Origin: Xenococcaceae cyanobacterium MO_188.B32
Lineage (GTDB): Bacteria; Cyanobacteriota; Cyanobacteriia; Cyanobacteriales; Xenococcaceae
Assembly: GCA_030065635.1 (NCBI GenBank)
Contig: JASJDJ010000020.1
Span: 1-47,946, forward strand
Direction of reading: 5' to 3'
DNA: 47,946 bases
The position numbers and the translations under genes are program-made. Shown piece after piece: positions 34,346 to 42,779 of this stretch; position 1 is the first letter of the stretch; each line of letters begins with the position of its first letter. The notes beneath the pieces are model-generated. The model was not told the origin of the DNA. It saw nothing but the letters and a program-made list of their open reading frames with translations, and ran no database searches.

Positions 34346-34669
34346 ATGGATAAGCAAAAAACAAAAAGAAAATTCTTCTCGATTGGCTTTGCACCTCATG
34401 ACGGTATAATTTCTATTGGCGTTTCTCCTCACGGATTCATTTCGATTGGTGCTATTCCTCACGGACTCATTTCGATTGGATTGGTACCTATGGGCGCGGT
34501 CGCGATCGGTTTTGTGTCTATGGGACTATTTAGTGTTGGTGCTGTTTCTATGGGATTAATGAGCTTAGGACAAAACAATATGAGTGTTTTTCAACTCAAG
34601 TCAGGAGAATCTCATCAACATCAAATGCCTAGTTCAGAAATGAAGCAACACGATCGTATGCATCACTAA
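34346..34669 (+). CDS. decapeptide-repeat protein with His/Met-rich tail
   Basis: After a basic start (MDKQKTKRKFF) the 107-residue protein has seven tandem ten-residue repeats of the form SIGxxPHGxI. The His-Gly of the first repeats changes to Met-Gly in the later ones (IPHGLISIG, then VPMGAVAIG, then VSMGLFSVG). Regular Ile/Val/Gly spacing suggests a beta-solenoid or a glycine-zipper membrane bundle. The C-terminal 30 residues are rich in His, Met and Gln (SHQHQMPSS, KQHDRMHH), which suggests metal binding, perhaps copper. There is no signal peptide. No named family is recognised. A hairpin terminator follows. Confidence 0.75.
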   Translation: MDKQKTKRKFFSIGFAPHDGIISIGVSPHGFISIGAIPHGLISIGLVPMGAVAIGFVSMGLFSVGAVSMGLMSLGQNNMSVFQLKSGESHQHQMPSSEMKQHDRMHH

Positions 34670-34759
34670 TTTTGTTGAGAAATTGTTTTTCAATGTTGTT
34701 TTTCCTTTACTCCATAAAAAACACTCATAACGATTTTGTTTTTTTAAATACGAGAAATA

Positions 34760-34796
34760 CCCACGTTTTGATAACGTGGGATTAGTTAATTTTTTA
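34760..34796 (+). terminator. intrinsic terminator after the decapeptide-repeat gene
   Basis: CCCACGTT and AACGTGGG form a perfect 8-bp stem with a 5-base loop, followed after nine bases by a T-rich run. It lies between convergent genes. Confidence 0.55.
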
Positions 34797-34902
34797 TAAA
34801 AAATATCGCTCGGTCTGTTTAACTAATTAACTCTATATTTCTCGCTTAGCCATAAGTATAGAACCTTATTTTAGTAAGAAAAAAGATTAGGCACATAGCT
34901 CC

Positions 34903-35580
34903 CTAACGATTTACGCTGACATATTTCAGAATATCTTCATTATTCTTGTCAATATCATAAATATAGCCAAAGTTAATAGCTATTCTTCGACGCAAACCAA
35001 AAGTAGGATAGAGTTCAATCTCTAAATCTTGAGTAGCATATGAATCAGCAGATTTGATTAACTTTGTAGCAATATCTTTAGATAGATGATTACCAAATTT
35101 ATTTAAAATATTTTTAGCACATTCATTTTTAGGGGCTTGCTGTAACTCTAATTGTCTGTTCTCATAAGCTAAAAGAATATTATCTAGGCAAATACCATAA
35201 TCGTATGCATTAGTAAAATTAAATACTATTTCTTGGTTTTCTACTTCTCTGGTTGCTATCTCAGCATTATTATTACTTGTTGCCCGATCAGTTGCCGGGC
35301 GAATTTTATGATTAGTAGAATCGTAAATAAACTTACCTGCTTTTATAGCATAATTGGGAACTACACAAGCTTTTTCTCCTGTCAGATCGTGACTGATGAC
35401 CGCTACGTTTTCTTGGCATTGCGTAAGTTTAAATCCCCAAGCCTCTGCTAATTGCATCATACGATTAGGAGTTTGTGAGATTTTAGTTTCCACTAGTTCG
35501 GGTTGGAAAGGAATTGCTAGTGCTGGTTGAACTCCCAAGAGCATTCCTGTCGTTAGTAATATTTTAATTATTTTGTGCAT
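34903..35580 (-). CDS. secreted hypothetical protein
   Basis: The 225-residue protein starts with a clear signal peptide (KIIKILLTTGMLLGVQPALA). The mature part has two cysteine pairs (near TQCQ/KACV and GICL/NECA) that could form disulfides, and a middle low-complexity linker TDRATSNNNAEIATRE. I recognise no family. It is likely periplasmic. The C-terminal part is predicted alpha/beta (LEIELYPTFGLRRRIAINFG). It is divergent from a decayed kinase gene. Confidence 0.75.
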   Translation of the reverse strand: MHKIIKILLTTGMLLGVQPALAIPFQPELVETKISQTPNRMMQLAEAWGFKLTQCQENVAVISHDLTGEKACVVPNYAIKAGKFIYDSTNHKIRPATDRATSNNNAEIATREVENQEIVFNFTNAYDYGICLDNILLAYENRQLELQQAPKNECAKNILNKFGNHLSKDIATKLIKSADSYATQDLEIELYPTFGLRRRIAINFGYIYDIDKNNEDILKYVSVNR

Positions 35581-35683
35581 TATCTAAAGTTACTTATTAT
35601 TTTATTTTGACTATTTTAGGCATGAGATGGATAATTTTTGGTTAATTAATCTCAATATCGATTTTGATAAAATTAATTAATTT

Positions 35684-36779
35684 TTGACTTTAGCCACTAA
35701 AAATAGTATTCAACCAATAGAAGTCAAACAAATTCTTATTTCTATTTTAGAAATCTTGGTAGTAATTCAAAATAGGGTACCGCCAATTATACATCGCGAT
35801 CTTAAACCAGAAAATATTTTAGTTGATGACAAAAATAATGCTTATTTAATTGATTTTGGTTTAGCTAGAGTAAACAGTCAAGAATTAGCTTTGAGTAGTG
35901 TGGTAGCTGGTACGCCTGGATTTATACCTCCAGAAGAATTATTTAATTAATACTCCTTCGGTTAAAATTAGCAATCTGATTGATGAAAACTATAAATTCA
36001 ATTTTAGTCATTTAATAACAGGAATTAATCCTGATTTTATCGACTGGCTACAAAAAATGGTTGCACCAAATCTCAAAGATAGATATGCCAATGCAGCCTC
36101 GGCACTTCAAGCATTAGAATCTATAGATATAATAGGTAAAGCTAAGTTTAAACCTAAATCTCAAAAGCTAAAAAGTTTAATAGTTATTACTAGTATAGTA
36201 ACTCTAGCGAGTATCTTTATTTATCCAAAGTTACAACCTAATAATAATTCTCCTTCTGCCACTATTTCTAACTCTAATAACTCTACTTTATCTCAAGAAC
36301 AACAATGGTTTAATCTCATCAAACCAAGTTGTAATTCTCTAGAAGTAGTTACAGCAATGGCTAAAACAAGTTATCCTCAATCGCCACAAGGAATAGGTTA
36401 TGCAGCTAGTTGTTATGCTTTAGCAGGAAGACTAGATCTAGCAGATAAAGTCATTCAAGAACTACCACCTAATCTGAGAGTATATGCAGCAGAAATAGTA
36501 TTTAATATTGGTCATCCTGTAGCCGATGCAGGTGATGATAAATCCGCAGGAAAAATGATGGATTTAGTTCTAAAATATTGGCCAGAAAACTACATGGCTT
36601 TATATCATGCTGGAATGTCAGCCTATGTCTTAGGAGAATATGATAAAGCCGAAACTTATTTACAAAAATTTCTGCGTATTTATCAAAGAAATGATGGTTG
36701 GACAAATAAAGCCAAACTGGCTCTAACTAGAATAGAACAAAATATTCCTGCCGATAAAAGTTTTTCTATTCATCATTAA
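35684..36779 (+). pseudogene. Ser/Thr protein kinase (Hanks-type) with C-terminal TPR-like domain, decayed
   Basis: The first surviving part keeps the catalytic loop HRDLKPENIL, the DFG motif and GTPGFIPPEE, then stops at 35950. The frame resumes elsewhere with NTPSVKISNLIDENYKFNF and runs through FIDWLQKMVAPNLKDRYANA (the kinase C-lobe end), a transmembrane helix (SLIVITSIVTLASIFIYP) and a tetratricopeptide-like region to 36779. The N-lobe with the ATP-binding lysine is missing, and about 20 residues are lost at the frame break (the part normally reading SDLYSLG). A kinase product is not possible; the second part (start 36057) might still be translated alone. Confidence 0.8.
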
Positions 36780-36866
36780 ATAAAAAAAGCTAATTTTTCT
36801 ACATCTTCCTCGATCCTTTTTGTATGACTATATCATTTTGACAGGGTTTAATTTTAGGCTATTTTT

Positions 36867-39119
36867 CTAATTATTATCTATAATTGTTTTAAAATTCGTT
36901 TTAGGTTGCCAAATAATAGCACCATTTTCACCAGTAATATAAGATTTAATTCGTTTTTCTTGTAATAATTTTTGACTATCTTCTTTTATTCTAGAAGTAG
37001 AGGCGATCGCGATTTTAGGTTGCAGTATTTTTAACCATGTAGGCTCAATTTTTGTCCCAGAATATAAAAATACCTGGGGACTAAAACTAAAATTGTTTTT
37101 CTGTAAATATTTTTTGATATCTATTTGCTTTGTTTCTTTTAGCTTACCTAAGATTAGCCAAATTGAATCTTTAACGTCTAATTTAAGTAAAGGAGGCCGA
37201 TCGTTAATTACATTTATTTTGATTGAATTAAGCGTAAGCTCGGCATTATCTGGTAAAAGTTTTATTTTAGGAGAATTAATCTTAATTGGTGGCTCGATCG
37301 CGGGATTAATTACCAAATTTTCAATAGCTATACTAGTGGCAATTTGTGACCAACCTTGACTAAAACTAGATGAATTATCTAAAGCTATTCCATAATCGAG
37401 ATAATTAATACCCTGTTCTTTGAGAAAAGGTAAGACGGTATATTTTGCCGTGTCTGCTTGTCCACTATTAATTAAAATAACTTTGCCTTTATCTCGAACA
37501 ACAATTACTTGTTCTTGTTTTGCAGCTAGTACCGTAATTTGAACTAAATTAAAATGATTATAGACAATAGGTAAAATTATTAAAGTTAGAGTAAATAATA
37601 ATACTAAATACCAACGTACTTGCCACCATTTGCTCAGCCACACTAAACATAAGAGTAAATAAATTAAAAGTAGTGAATTAAGGGAAATCTTACCTACAGC
37701 AAAAGTACTTCCTGGTAAACTAGTAAAAAATTTAGTTATTTCAATTAAGAGAAGACTGGGATAAAAAAGAAAAGAAGCGATCGCGCTACCAAAAGGAGGA
37801 ATAATTACTGCAATCATCGAACTTATCATTCCACCTAAACTAATAATAGTTACTAAAGGTGTAGCAACAATATTAACTAAAATACTATAAGTAGCAACAG
37901 TGTTAAAAACATAACAAATTAGAGGTAAAGTCCAGATAGAAGCAGCCAAAGGAACGGCAATTACAGTTGCAATTGTAGGTGGGAGCCAATCTAATTTTTT
38001 AGTAATAGCTGGTACAGTAATAATTAAACCAAAAGTAGCCAAAAAACTAAGCTGAAAACCTAAATCCCAAATCCATAGAGGGTTAAATAGTAAAAGTAGA
38101 GTCGCAGCTAAAAGTAGAGAGCCTAATGGAATTACTTTACGGTCTAACAATAAACCAACTAATGCTCCAACCCCCATTAAACTAGCACGAATTACCGATG
38201 GTTGTAATCCAGTCAAGCCAACATAAATTATCAGAGTAGATACTCCAATAAAAAATTGTGATTTTTCAGAAAAACGATTAGTTACTTTTAATATTACTGC
38301 TAATAGTAAAGATACATGAAAACCAGAAGCAGCTAAAATATGAGCTAGTCCAGCCTTGATAAAGCGATCTCGAATATCTTGGGGTAAATCTACTGCTTTT
38401 CTTCCCAAAACCATCGAACTAACTAATTCCCCGACAGGACTTCCTAAACCACTTACTTGAGCATTAATGATTCTTTGCCGTATTTTCCACCAGCCCCAAG
38501 TTGGTTCTTTTCGATCGTATTTAACTTCAATTTCTAATCCCTTTAAACCCGCAAAAGCCCCTTCACGATTAAGATAAGTTTTGAAATCAAAACCCCCTGG
38601 ATTTTTAACAGTTTTGGGTCGATATAAAATACCTTTGATACTTACATTTTTACCTGGATAGATATCAATTTCTGGTGACAAAGGTAAAGTTACGTATAAT
38701 TTACCCGCTACTTTTTTTGGTGGTGATACTTGAACTTGACGAGGCTGAAACCAAAACTTAATTCGTTCACTTTCTGTTAATCTTGGTTCCGTTAAAACTT
38801 TACCTTCTACAATAATAAATTGACTGGAAGATTCTGTTAATAAATAACTAATATCATTTACTTTAGGCTGAGGTATTCTCAACTGAAAATAAACTAGAGC
38901 AAAAATGGCAATAATTCCCGTACTCAGACAAACTTTACTATATTTTCTGACATAAGGAAAATGCGCTATAAGAATCGAGATAGCTATACTCAATCCTCCT
39001 AATCCTATAGCAACTAAAAGTAAATTTTGCCAATCAGAATTAGACCAATTAAATAAGCCTGTAGACAATAAACCAACAATGTAAGCTAAACAGAGAATTG
39101 TCCAACTATTACGACTCAT
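36867..39119 (-). CDS. comEC: ComEC/Rec2-family DNA uptake channel protein
   Basis: The 750-residue membrane protein forms the inner-membrane DNA channel for natural transformation. An N-terminal DUF4131-type region (two helices, then KVLTEPRLTESERIKFWF) is followed by the competence domain with about nine helices, including GLAHILAASGFHVSLLLAVI and GLQPSVIRASLMG, its hallmark. The C-terminal metallo-beta-lactamase-like domain (about 530-740) lacks the HxHxDH zinc motif: the equivalent position reads ALDNSSSFSQGW. So it may be a non-hydrolysing variant. The gene is complete and ends in a spacer convergent with the decayed kinase. Confidence 0.88.
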   Translation of the reverse strand: MSRNSWTILCLAYIVGLLSTGLFNWSNSDWQNLLLVAIGLGGLSIAISILIAHFPYVRKYSKVCLSTGIIAIFALVYFQLRIPQPKVNDISYLLTESSSQFIIVEGKVLTEPRLTESERIKFWFQPRQVQVSPPKKVAGKLYVTLPLSPEIDIYPGKNVSIKGILYRPKTVKNPGGFDFKTYLNREGAFAGLKGLEIEVKYDRKEPTWGWWKIRQRIINAQVSGLGSPVGELVSSMVLGRKAVDLPQDIRDRFIKAGLAHILAASGFHVSLLLAVILKVTNRFSEKSQFFIGVSTLIIYVGLTGLQPSVIRASLMGVGALVGLLLDRKVIPLGSLLLAATLLLLFNPLWIWDLGFQLSFLATFGLIITVPAITKKLDWLPPTIATVIAVPLAASIWTLPLICYVFNTVATYSILVNIVATPLVTIISLGGMISSMIAVIIPPFGSAIASFLFYPSLLLIEITKFFTSLPGSTFAVGKISLNSLLLIYLLLCLVWLSKWWQVRWYLVLLFTLTLIILPIVYNHFNLVQITVLAAKQEQVIVVRDKGKVILINSGQADTAKYTVLPFLKEQGINYLDYGIALDNSSSFSQGWSQIATSIAIENLVINPAIEPPIKINSPKIKLLPDNAELTLNSIKINVINDRPPLLKLDVKDSIWLILGKLKETKQIDIKKYLQKNNFSFSPQVFLYSGTKIEPTWLKILQPKIAIASTSRIKEDSQKLLQEKRIKSYITGENGAIIWQPKTNFKTIIDNN

Positions 39120-39260
39120 TCACTAGAGAAATAATCTTTTTCTCTCCCAGTAAAACACAGGAAATATTTATTGAAAAGTTTTTGGTTTTTAGTCTTTAGT
39201 TTTTTGCTCTCTCTTTATGTTGGAGGAAACCTCCGCAGTTTATACGTCCCGTTTAGTTGT

Positions 39261-39286
39261 TAACTAACAACTAACAACTAACAACT
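39261..39286. repeat. heptameric tandem repeat (AACTAAC)
   Basis: About 3.5 copies of AACTAAC between the comEC gene and the next minus-strand gene. A GGAGG-AAA-CCTCC hairpin lies 30 bases before it. Confidence 0.65.
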
Positions 39287-39309
39287 CTTTATTAAGACAA
39301 AAATCTTCA

Positions 39310-39708
39310 TTACTGAGGTAAATTAGCAAAAAGTTGTCTTACTGACTGCTGTGCTTTAGCTTCTATTAATTGCCAGTCTAATTCTCCCATTTCATCTAGT
39401 AAGCGAGTATCTATTTCTACTTCTTGGGTAGAGAGATCGTCTTGGCTAAAAATATTGTCAGGTGAAAGAATATAATCTTTAAAGCAGACTTGATAACACA
39501 ATTGCCAGATATCTACTTCTAGCGATCGCTCTTGGCGAGTTAAACAGAGATGATAACCAGGGACAGGATGGGCGACTTCTTTATACGTACCTTTCCATTC
39601 AGATTCGTCTAATTGTTTGCGTAAATTATCCAGAATTCTGATTAAAGCTGGTTGCATTAGTACTTGGGCTTGTTCCCAAGCTAGTCTAGTTTTAAATTTA
39701 GGTTTCAT
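39310..39708 (-). CDS. conserved hypothetical protein (132 aa)
   Basis: The product begins MKPKFKTRLAWEQAQVLMQP and has VPGYHLCLTRQERSLEVDIW and EVEIDTRLLDEMGELDWQLI. It has an alpha/beta composition without known catalytic motifs, and looks like a cytoplasmic cyanobacterium-specific protein. I do not know its function. It is between comEC and a small barrel protein on the same strand but separated by repeats. Confidence 0.65.
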   Translation of the reverse strand: MKPKFKTRLAWEQAQVLMQPALIRILDNLRKQLDESEWKGTYKEVAHPVPGYHLCLTRQERSLEVDIWQLCYQVCFKDYILSPDNIFSQDDLSTQEVEIDTRLLDEMGELDWQLIEAKAQQSVRQLFANLPQ

Positions 39709-39931
39709 AGGGTTTTTTTTGATGATACAACGTAGCCTGAAGCTAAACCTACTGTAATCATCAAACCCAAAGCAATAGTTACCTAGCTAGATTAAATTAC
39801 CAACAATTATAAGTAAATTTGACACTTCTTCCTACGATAGAGAGATCGATCTCATTTATTTTCTCTTGCCAATCCCCAATCTCCCGAACAATTATCTCAA
39901 AAACGATGAATTTCAAATGGACGCAGTTCGC

Positions 39932-40336
39932 TCAAAATTTTATGCCTATTTGCCCATTAAAACCACGAATTGAATGATATCCTCCCCCAAAAAAGAAATT
40001 ACCACGAGGATGTAATTGTAAGCCTCCAGAATAAGCAAAAGTGTCGTCACCAGAATAAAAACCAATCCCTACATAGGGAGATATACGAGGAAGATTAATA
40101 AATTTTAATATATCTCCTCCCGTTGCCCCGTCTTCTCCCACACCTACTTCTACACCAAAACCCCAAAACTTTATGCCTCCAGCATAGGTAAAATCTCCAT
40201 CTTTTCCTCCCAGAGATGCCCAAGCTTGAGGAATAATTTGACTGGAAGCTGGCTGATGATCGGTTAAAAACACAGTAGTCATTAAACTGGCAGTTGCACT
40301 AACCAGAGCTAGATTAGATAAAAGCTTGTTTTTCAT
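39932..40336 (-). CDS. small secreted or outer-membrane beta-structured protein
   Basis: The 134-residue protein has a signal peptide (LSNLALVSATASLMTTVFL) and cleaves probably near SSQ. The mature part is glycine- and aromatic-rich (WASLGGKDGDFTYAGGIKFW, GIGFYSGDDTFAYSGGLQLH) with alternating strands, ending GQIGIKF. The Phe end suits a beta-barrel or amyloid-like surface protein. Too short for a standard eight-strand barrel unless strands are short. No family name can be given. It is divergent from the hydrolase gene at 40390. Confidence 0.65.
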   Translation of the reverse strand: MKNKLLSNLALVSATASLMTTVFLTDHQPASSQIIPQAWASLGGKDGDFTYAGGIKFWGFGVEVGVGEDGATGGDILKFINLPRISPYVGIGFYSGDDTFAYSGGLQLHPRGNFFFGGGYHSIRGFNGQIGIKF

Positions 40337-40389
40337 TGGAACACTCCCTATTGTTAATTATGTATTCTCGGTAATTTGTATTCACTACT

Positions 40390-41247
40390 ATGCCTACACG
40401 CCAAAGTTTGAGCCAATCGGAATTTGAACTTTCTTATCTTGAATGGCATCAAGGAAAAGAACCTTTAATGTTGTTACATGGTTTAGCAGATTCCGCTTGG
40501 GTGTGGGCGAGTTTAGGAGATTATTTGGCAGATAGCCACCACATTATTGCTCCCGATTTGCGCGGTCATGGAGAAAGTAGTAAACCAGAAACAAGTTATA
40601 GTTCTAGAGAAATTGTTGCCGATCTAGAAGCATTAATGACTTCTCTTAATTGGAAAAATGCTCATATTCTAGGGCATTCCTGGGGTGCTAAGATAGCAGC
40701 AATTTGGGCGAGTAACCATCCAGAAAGATTTCGCAGTCTGATTCTAGTCGATCCTTTTTTTATTGGCAAACTACCTGCTTGGCTCAAGATTACTTTTCCT
40801 TTTTTGTATCGAGTATTGCCTTTTTTGCAGGGCATGGGGCCTTTTGCTAGTTACGGGGCAGCAGAAAACTTAGCTAAAAACTTAAAACAATATCGAGGTT
40901 GGAGTAAGCTACAACAGAAAGCTTTTCAAGAAAGTATAGAACAAAAAAGTGACGGGACTTGGGGCAGTAAATTTACTGTATCCGCCCGCGACCGCATTTT
41001 TGAAGATGTCATGAAAGTAGACGGATTAACACGAGAATTAACTATTCCTACCCTCTTTATCAAACCAGCAACAGGACTCAATCGTACAGCTTGGCAACTC
41101 AAACCTTATCGTACATATTTACCGAATTTAGAAATTAGAGAAATTCCTGGTAATCATTGGGCTTTCCTCGTCGAGCCAGAAATATTTAATCAAACTATAG
41201 CTAATTTTTTAGTTGAAGTAAGTAGAAAAAATACAGCAGAACTATAA
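40390..41247 (+). CDS. alpha/beta-fold hydrolase
   Basis: A 285-residue serine hydrolase. The oxyanion motif is LLHGLADSAWVW near 30. The nucleophile Ser sits in LGHSWGAK near residue 97, the acid is probably Asp in the LTIPTLFIKP strand region or LVDPFF near 120, and the catalytic His is in IPGNHWAFL near 257. The substrate is unknown; the family includes esterases and haloalkane-type hydrolases. The start is a plain ATG after an AT-rich stretch. The ispF gene follows 35 bases later across a heptamer repeat and may be cotranscribed. Confidence 0.88.
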   Translation: MPTRQSLSQSEFELSYLEWHQGKEPLMLLHGLADSAWVWASLGDYLADSHHIIAPDLRGHGESSKPETSYSSREIVADLEALMTSLNWKNAHILGHSWGAKIAAIWASNHPERFRSLILVDPFFIGKLPAWLKITFPFLYRVLPFLQGMGPFASYGAAENLAKNLKQYRGWSKLQQKAFQESIEQKSDGTWGSKFTVSARDRIFEDVMKVDGLTRELTIPTLFIKPATGLNRTAWQLKPYRTYLPNLEIREIPGNHWAFLVEPEIFNQTIANFLVEVSRKNTAEL

Positions 41248-41281
41248 ACTGATAACTAATAACTGATAACTAATAACTAAA
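41245..41281. repeat. heptameric tandem repeat (AACTGAT/AACTAAT)
   Basis: About five heptamers (AACTGATAACTAAT and repeats) fill the whole gap between the hydrolase stop and the ispF start. Confidence 0.7.
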
Positions 41282-41282
41282 A

Positions 41283-41765
41283 ATGAACATTCGTATTGGT
41301 AATGGCTACGATATCCATCGACTAGTAGAAGGACGAGCTTTAATTTTAGGAGGAGTAGAAATACCTCACTCTTTAGGTTTACTAGGACATAGCGATGCCG
41401 ATGTTCTGACCCATGCCATCATGGATGCCATGCTCGGAGCATTGAGTTTAGGAGATATCGGTCATTATTTTCCCCCTAGCGAGCTAAAATGGGCGGGAGC
41501 AAATAGCCTGACTCTCTTAGAACAAGTCGCTCGATTAATAGAATCACAAGGTTGGCAAATAGGCAATATAGATTCAACGATAGTAGCAGAACGTCCCAAA
41601 CTAAAACCCCATCTTAAATCTATGCGCGATCGCCTAGCACAGACATTATCTCTTAAACCAGAACAAATAGGTATAAAAGCTACTACTAATGAAAAATTAG
41701 GACCGGTAGGTAGAGAAGAAGGTATTTGCGCCTATGCAGTAGTTCTTTTGTTTAATAGTGAATAG
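41283..41765 (+). CDS. ispF: 2-C-methyl-D-erythritol 2,4-cyclodiphosphate synthase
   Basis: This MEP-pathway enzyme converts CDP-methylerythritol 2-phosphate to the cyclic diphosphate for isoprenoid synthesis (carotenoids, chlorophyll phytol, quinones). The 160-residue length is typical of the trimeric enzyme. The metal ligands are in GYDIHRL (Asp8, His10) and [12 protein letters not shown] (His near 42). [10 protein letters not shown] and the C-terminal [20 protein letters not shown] are family signatures. It follows a hydrolase gene at 35 bases. The gene is intact and housekeeping. Confidence 0.95.
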   Translation: MNIRIGNGYDIHRLVEGRALILGGVEIPHSLGLLGHSDADVLTHAIMDAMLGALSLGDIGHYFPPSELKWAGANSLTLLEQVARLIESQGWQIGNIDSTIVAERPKLKPHLKSMRDRLAQTLSLKPEQIGIKATTNEKLGPVGREEGICAYAVVLLFNSE

Positions 41766-42026
41766 TCAATAACTAATGACTGTTAACTAATTGAATGGTA
41801 AATAGAGTTACAGCTAATTAGAAAGAAAAGTAGTAAGGAAGATGCCATTCAGTTTAAAGTAAGTTAAATTGAGATCGAAAAAGCCAACCTATCAGTTGGA
41901 ATGCAGGCAGCAGCATAAAATTTAAAGATAAATTGCTATATTTAGCAGGATATTTATGATAAGTATATTCATGTATTCTTTAATTCTGCCAATCTAGTCG
42001 TTTTTACGTAGTCTAATTTAGCCCTT

Positions 42027-42767
42027 ATGAGTGTTGTTTTAGAAATTGGTGAACGAGTATATACTTCAGAAGATTTAGTTCCTCTTTTATCTGAGTATCA
42101 AATTTTGCCGAAATTAGCCCAGGAAATTCTTGTAGATGAAGAGCTAGCCAAGATTGAATGTTCTCCAGAAGAAAAAACCTTGGTATACAATCAATTTTGT
42201 CAGCAACATCAACTTATTACAGAAGAACAAGTACAAAGTTGGTTAGAACAACAAAAAATGACCGGTCCGCAGCTAGAAAAAATGCTGCTAAAAAAACTAA
42301 AAATGGACAAATTTAAGGAAGCTAAATGGGGAGAGCGAGTAGAATCTTATTTCACCAAACGCAAAACTCAGTTAGATCGGGTAGTCTATTCCTTAATTAG
42401 AACTGATAAAGCAGAAATTGCTCAAGAACTTTATTTTCGGATTCAAGAAAAAGAGAATAGTTTTAGAGAATTAGCAATGGAATATTCTCTGGGTTCAGAA
42501 GCTCAAACAGGGGGTTTAATTGGTCCAGTAGAAATTAATGCGCCTCATCCTAAAATTGCTCAACTTCTTTCTACCATGAAACCAGGTCAAATCGTACCGC
42601 CTACAAGAGTTGGTGAATGGATCGTGATTATTCGCTTAGAAAATTACCTTTCTGCCGAGCTAGATGCACCAATGAGACAAAGAATGCTTGATTCGATGTT
42701 TAGAGAGTGGCTAAATCAAGAAATTAGTCAAAAAGTATCGTTTTTACCTAGCGCAGTCACTAGTTGA
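42027..42767 (+). CDS. parvulin-type peptidylprolyl isomerase-like protein
   Basis: The 246-residue protein has an N-terminal helical SurA-like chaperone part and a C-terminal rotamase domain (about 115-215) with AMEYSLGSEAQTGGLIGPVE and MKPGQIVPPTRVGEWIVIIR. It has no signal peptide, so it likely works in the cytoplasm or near the membrane. It ends 12 bases before a large exporter gene and probably serves that export system by holding or folding substrates. Catalytic activity of the rotamase domain is not certain. Confidence 0.85.
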   Translation: MSVVLEIGERVYTSEDLVPLLSEYQILPKLAQEILVDEELAKIECSPEEKTLVYNQFCQQHQLITEEQVQSWLEQQKMTGPQLEKMLLKKLKMDKFKEAKWGERVESYFTKRKTQLDRVVYSLIRTDKAEIAQELYFRIQEKENSFRELAMEYSLGSEAQTGGLIGPVEINAPHPKIAQLLSTMKPGQIVPPTRVGEWIVIIRLENYLSAELDAPMRQRMLDSMFREWLNQEISQKVSFLPSAVTS

Positions 42768-42779
42768 GTTGACGTAATT

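Noticed and set aside
34741-34800. CRISPR-like repeats
   Set aside because: Only a single hairpin is present; no regularly spaced repeats occur anywhere in the window.
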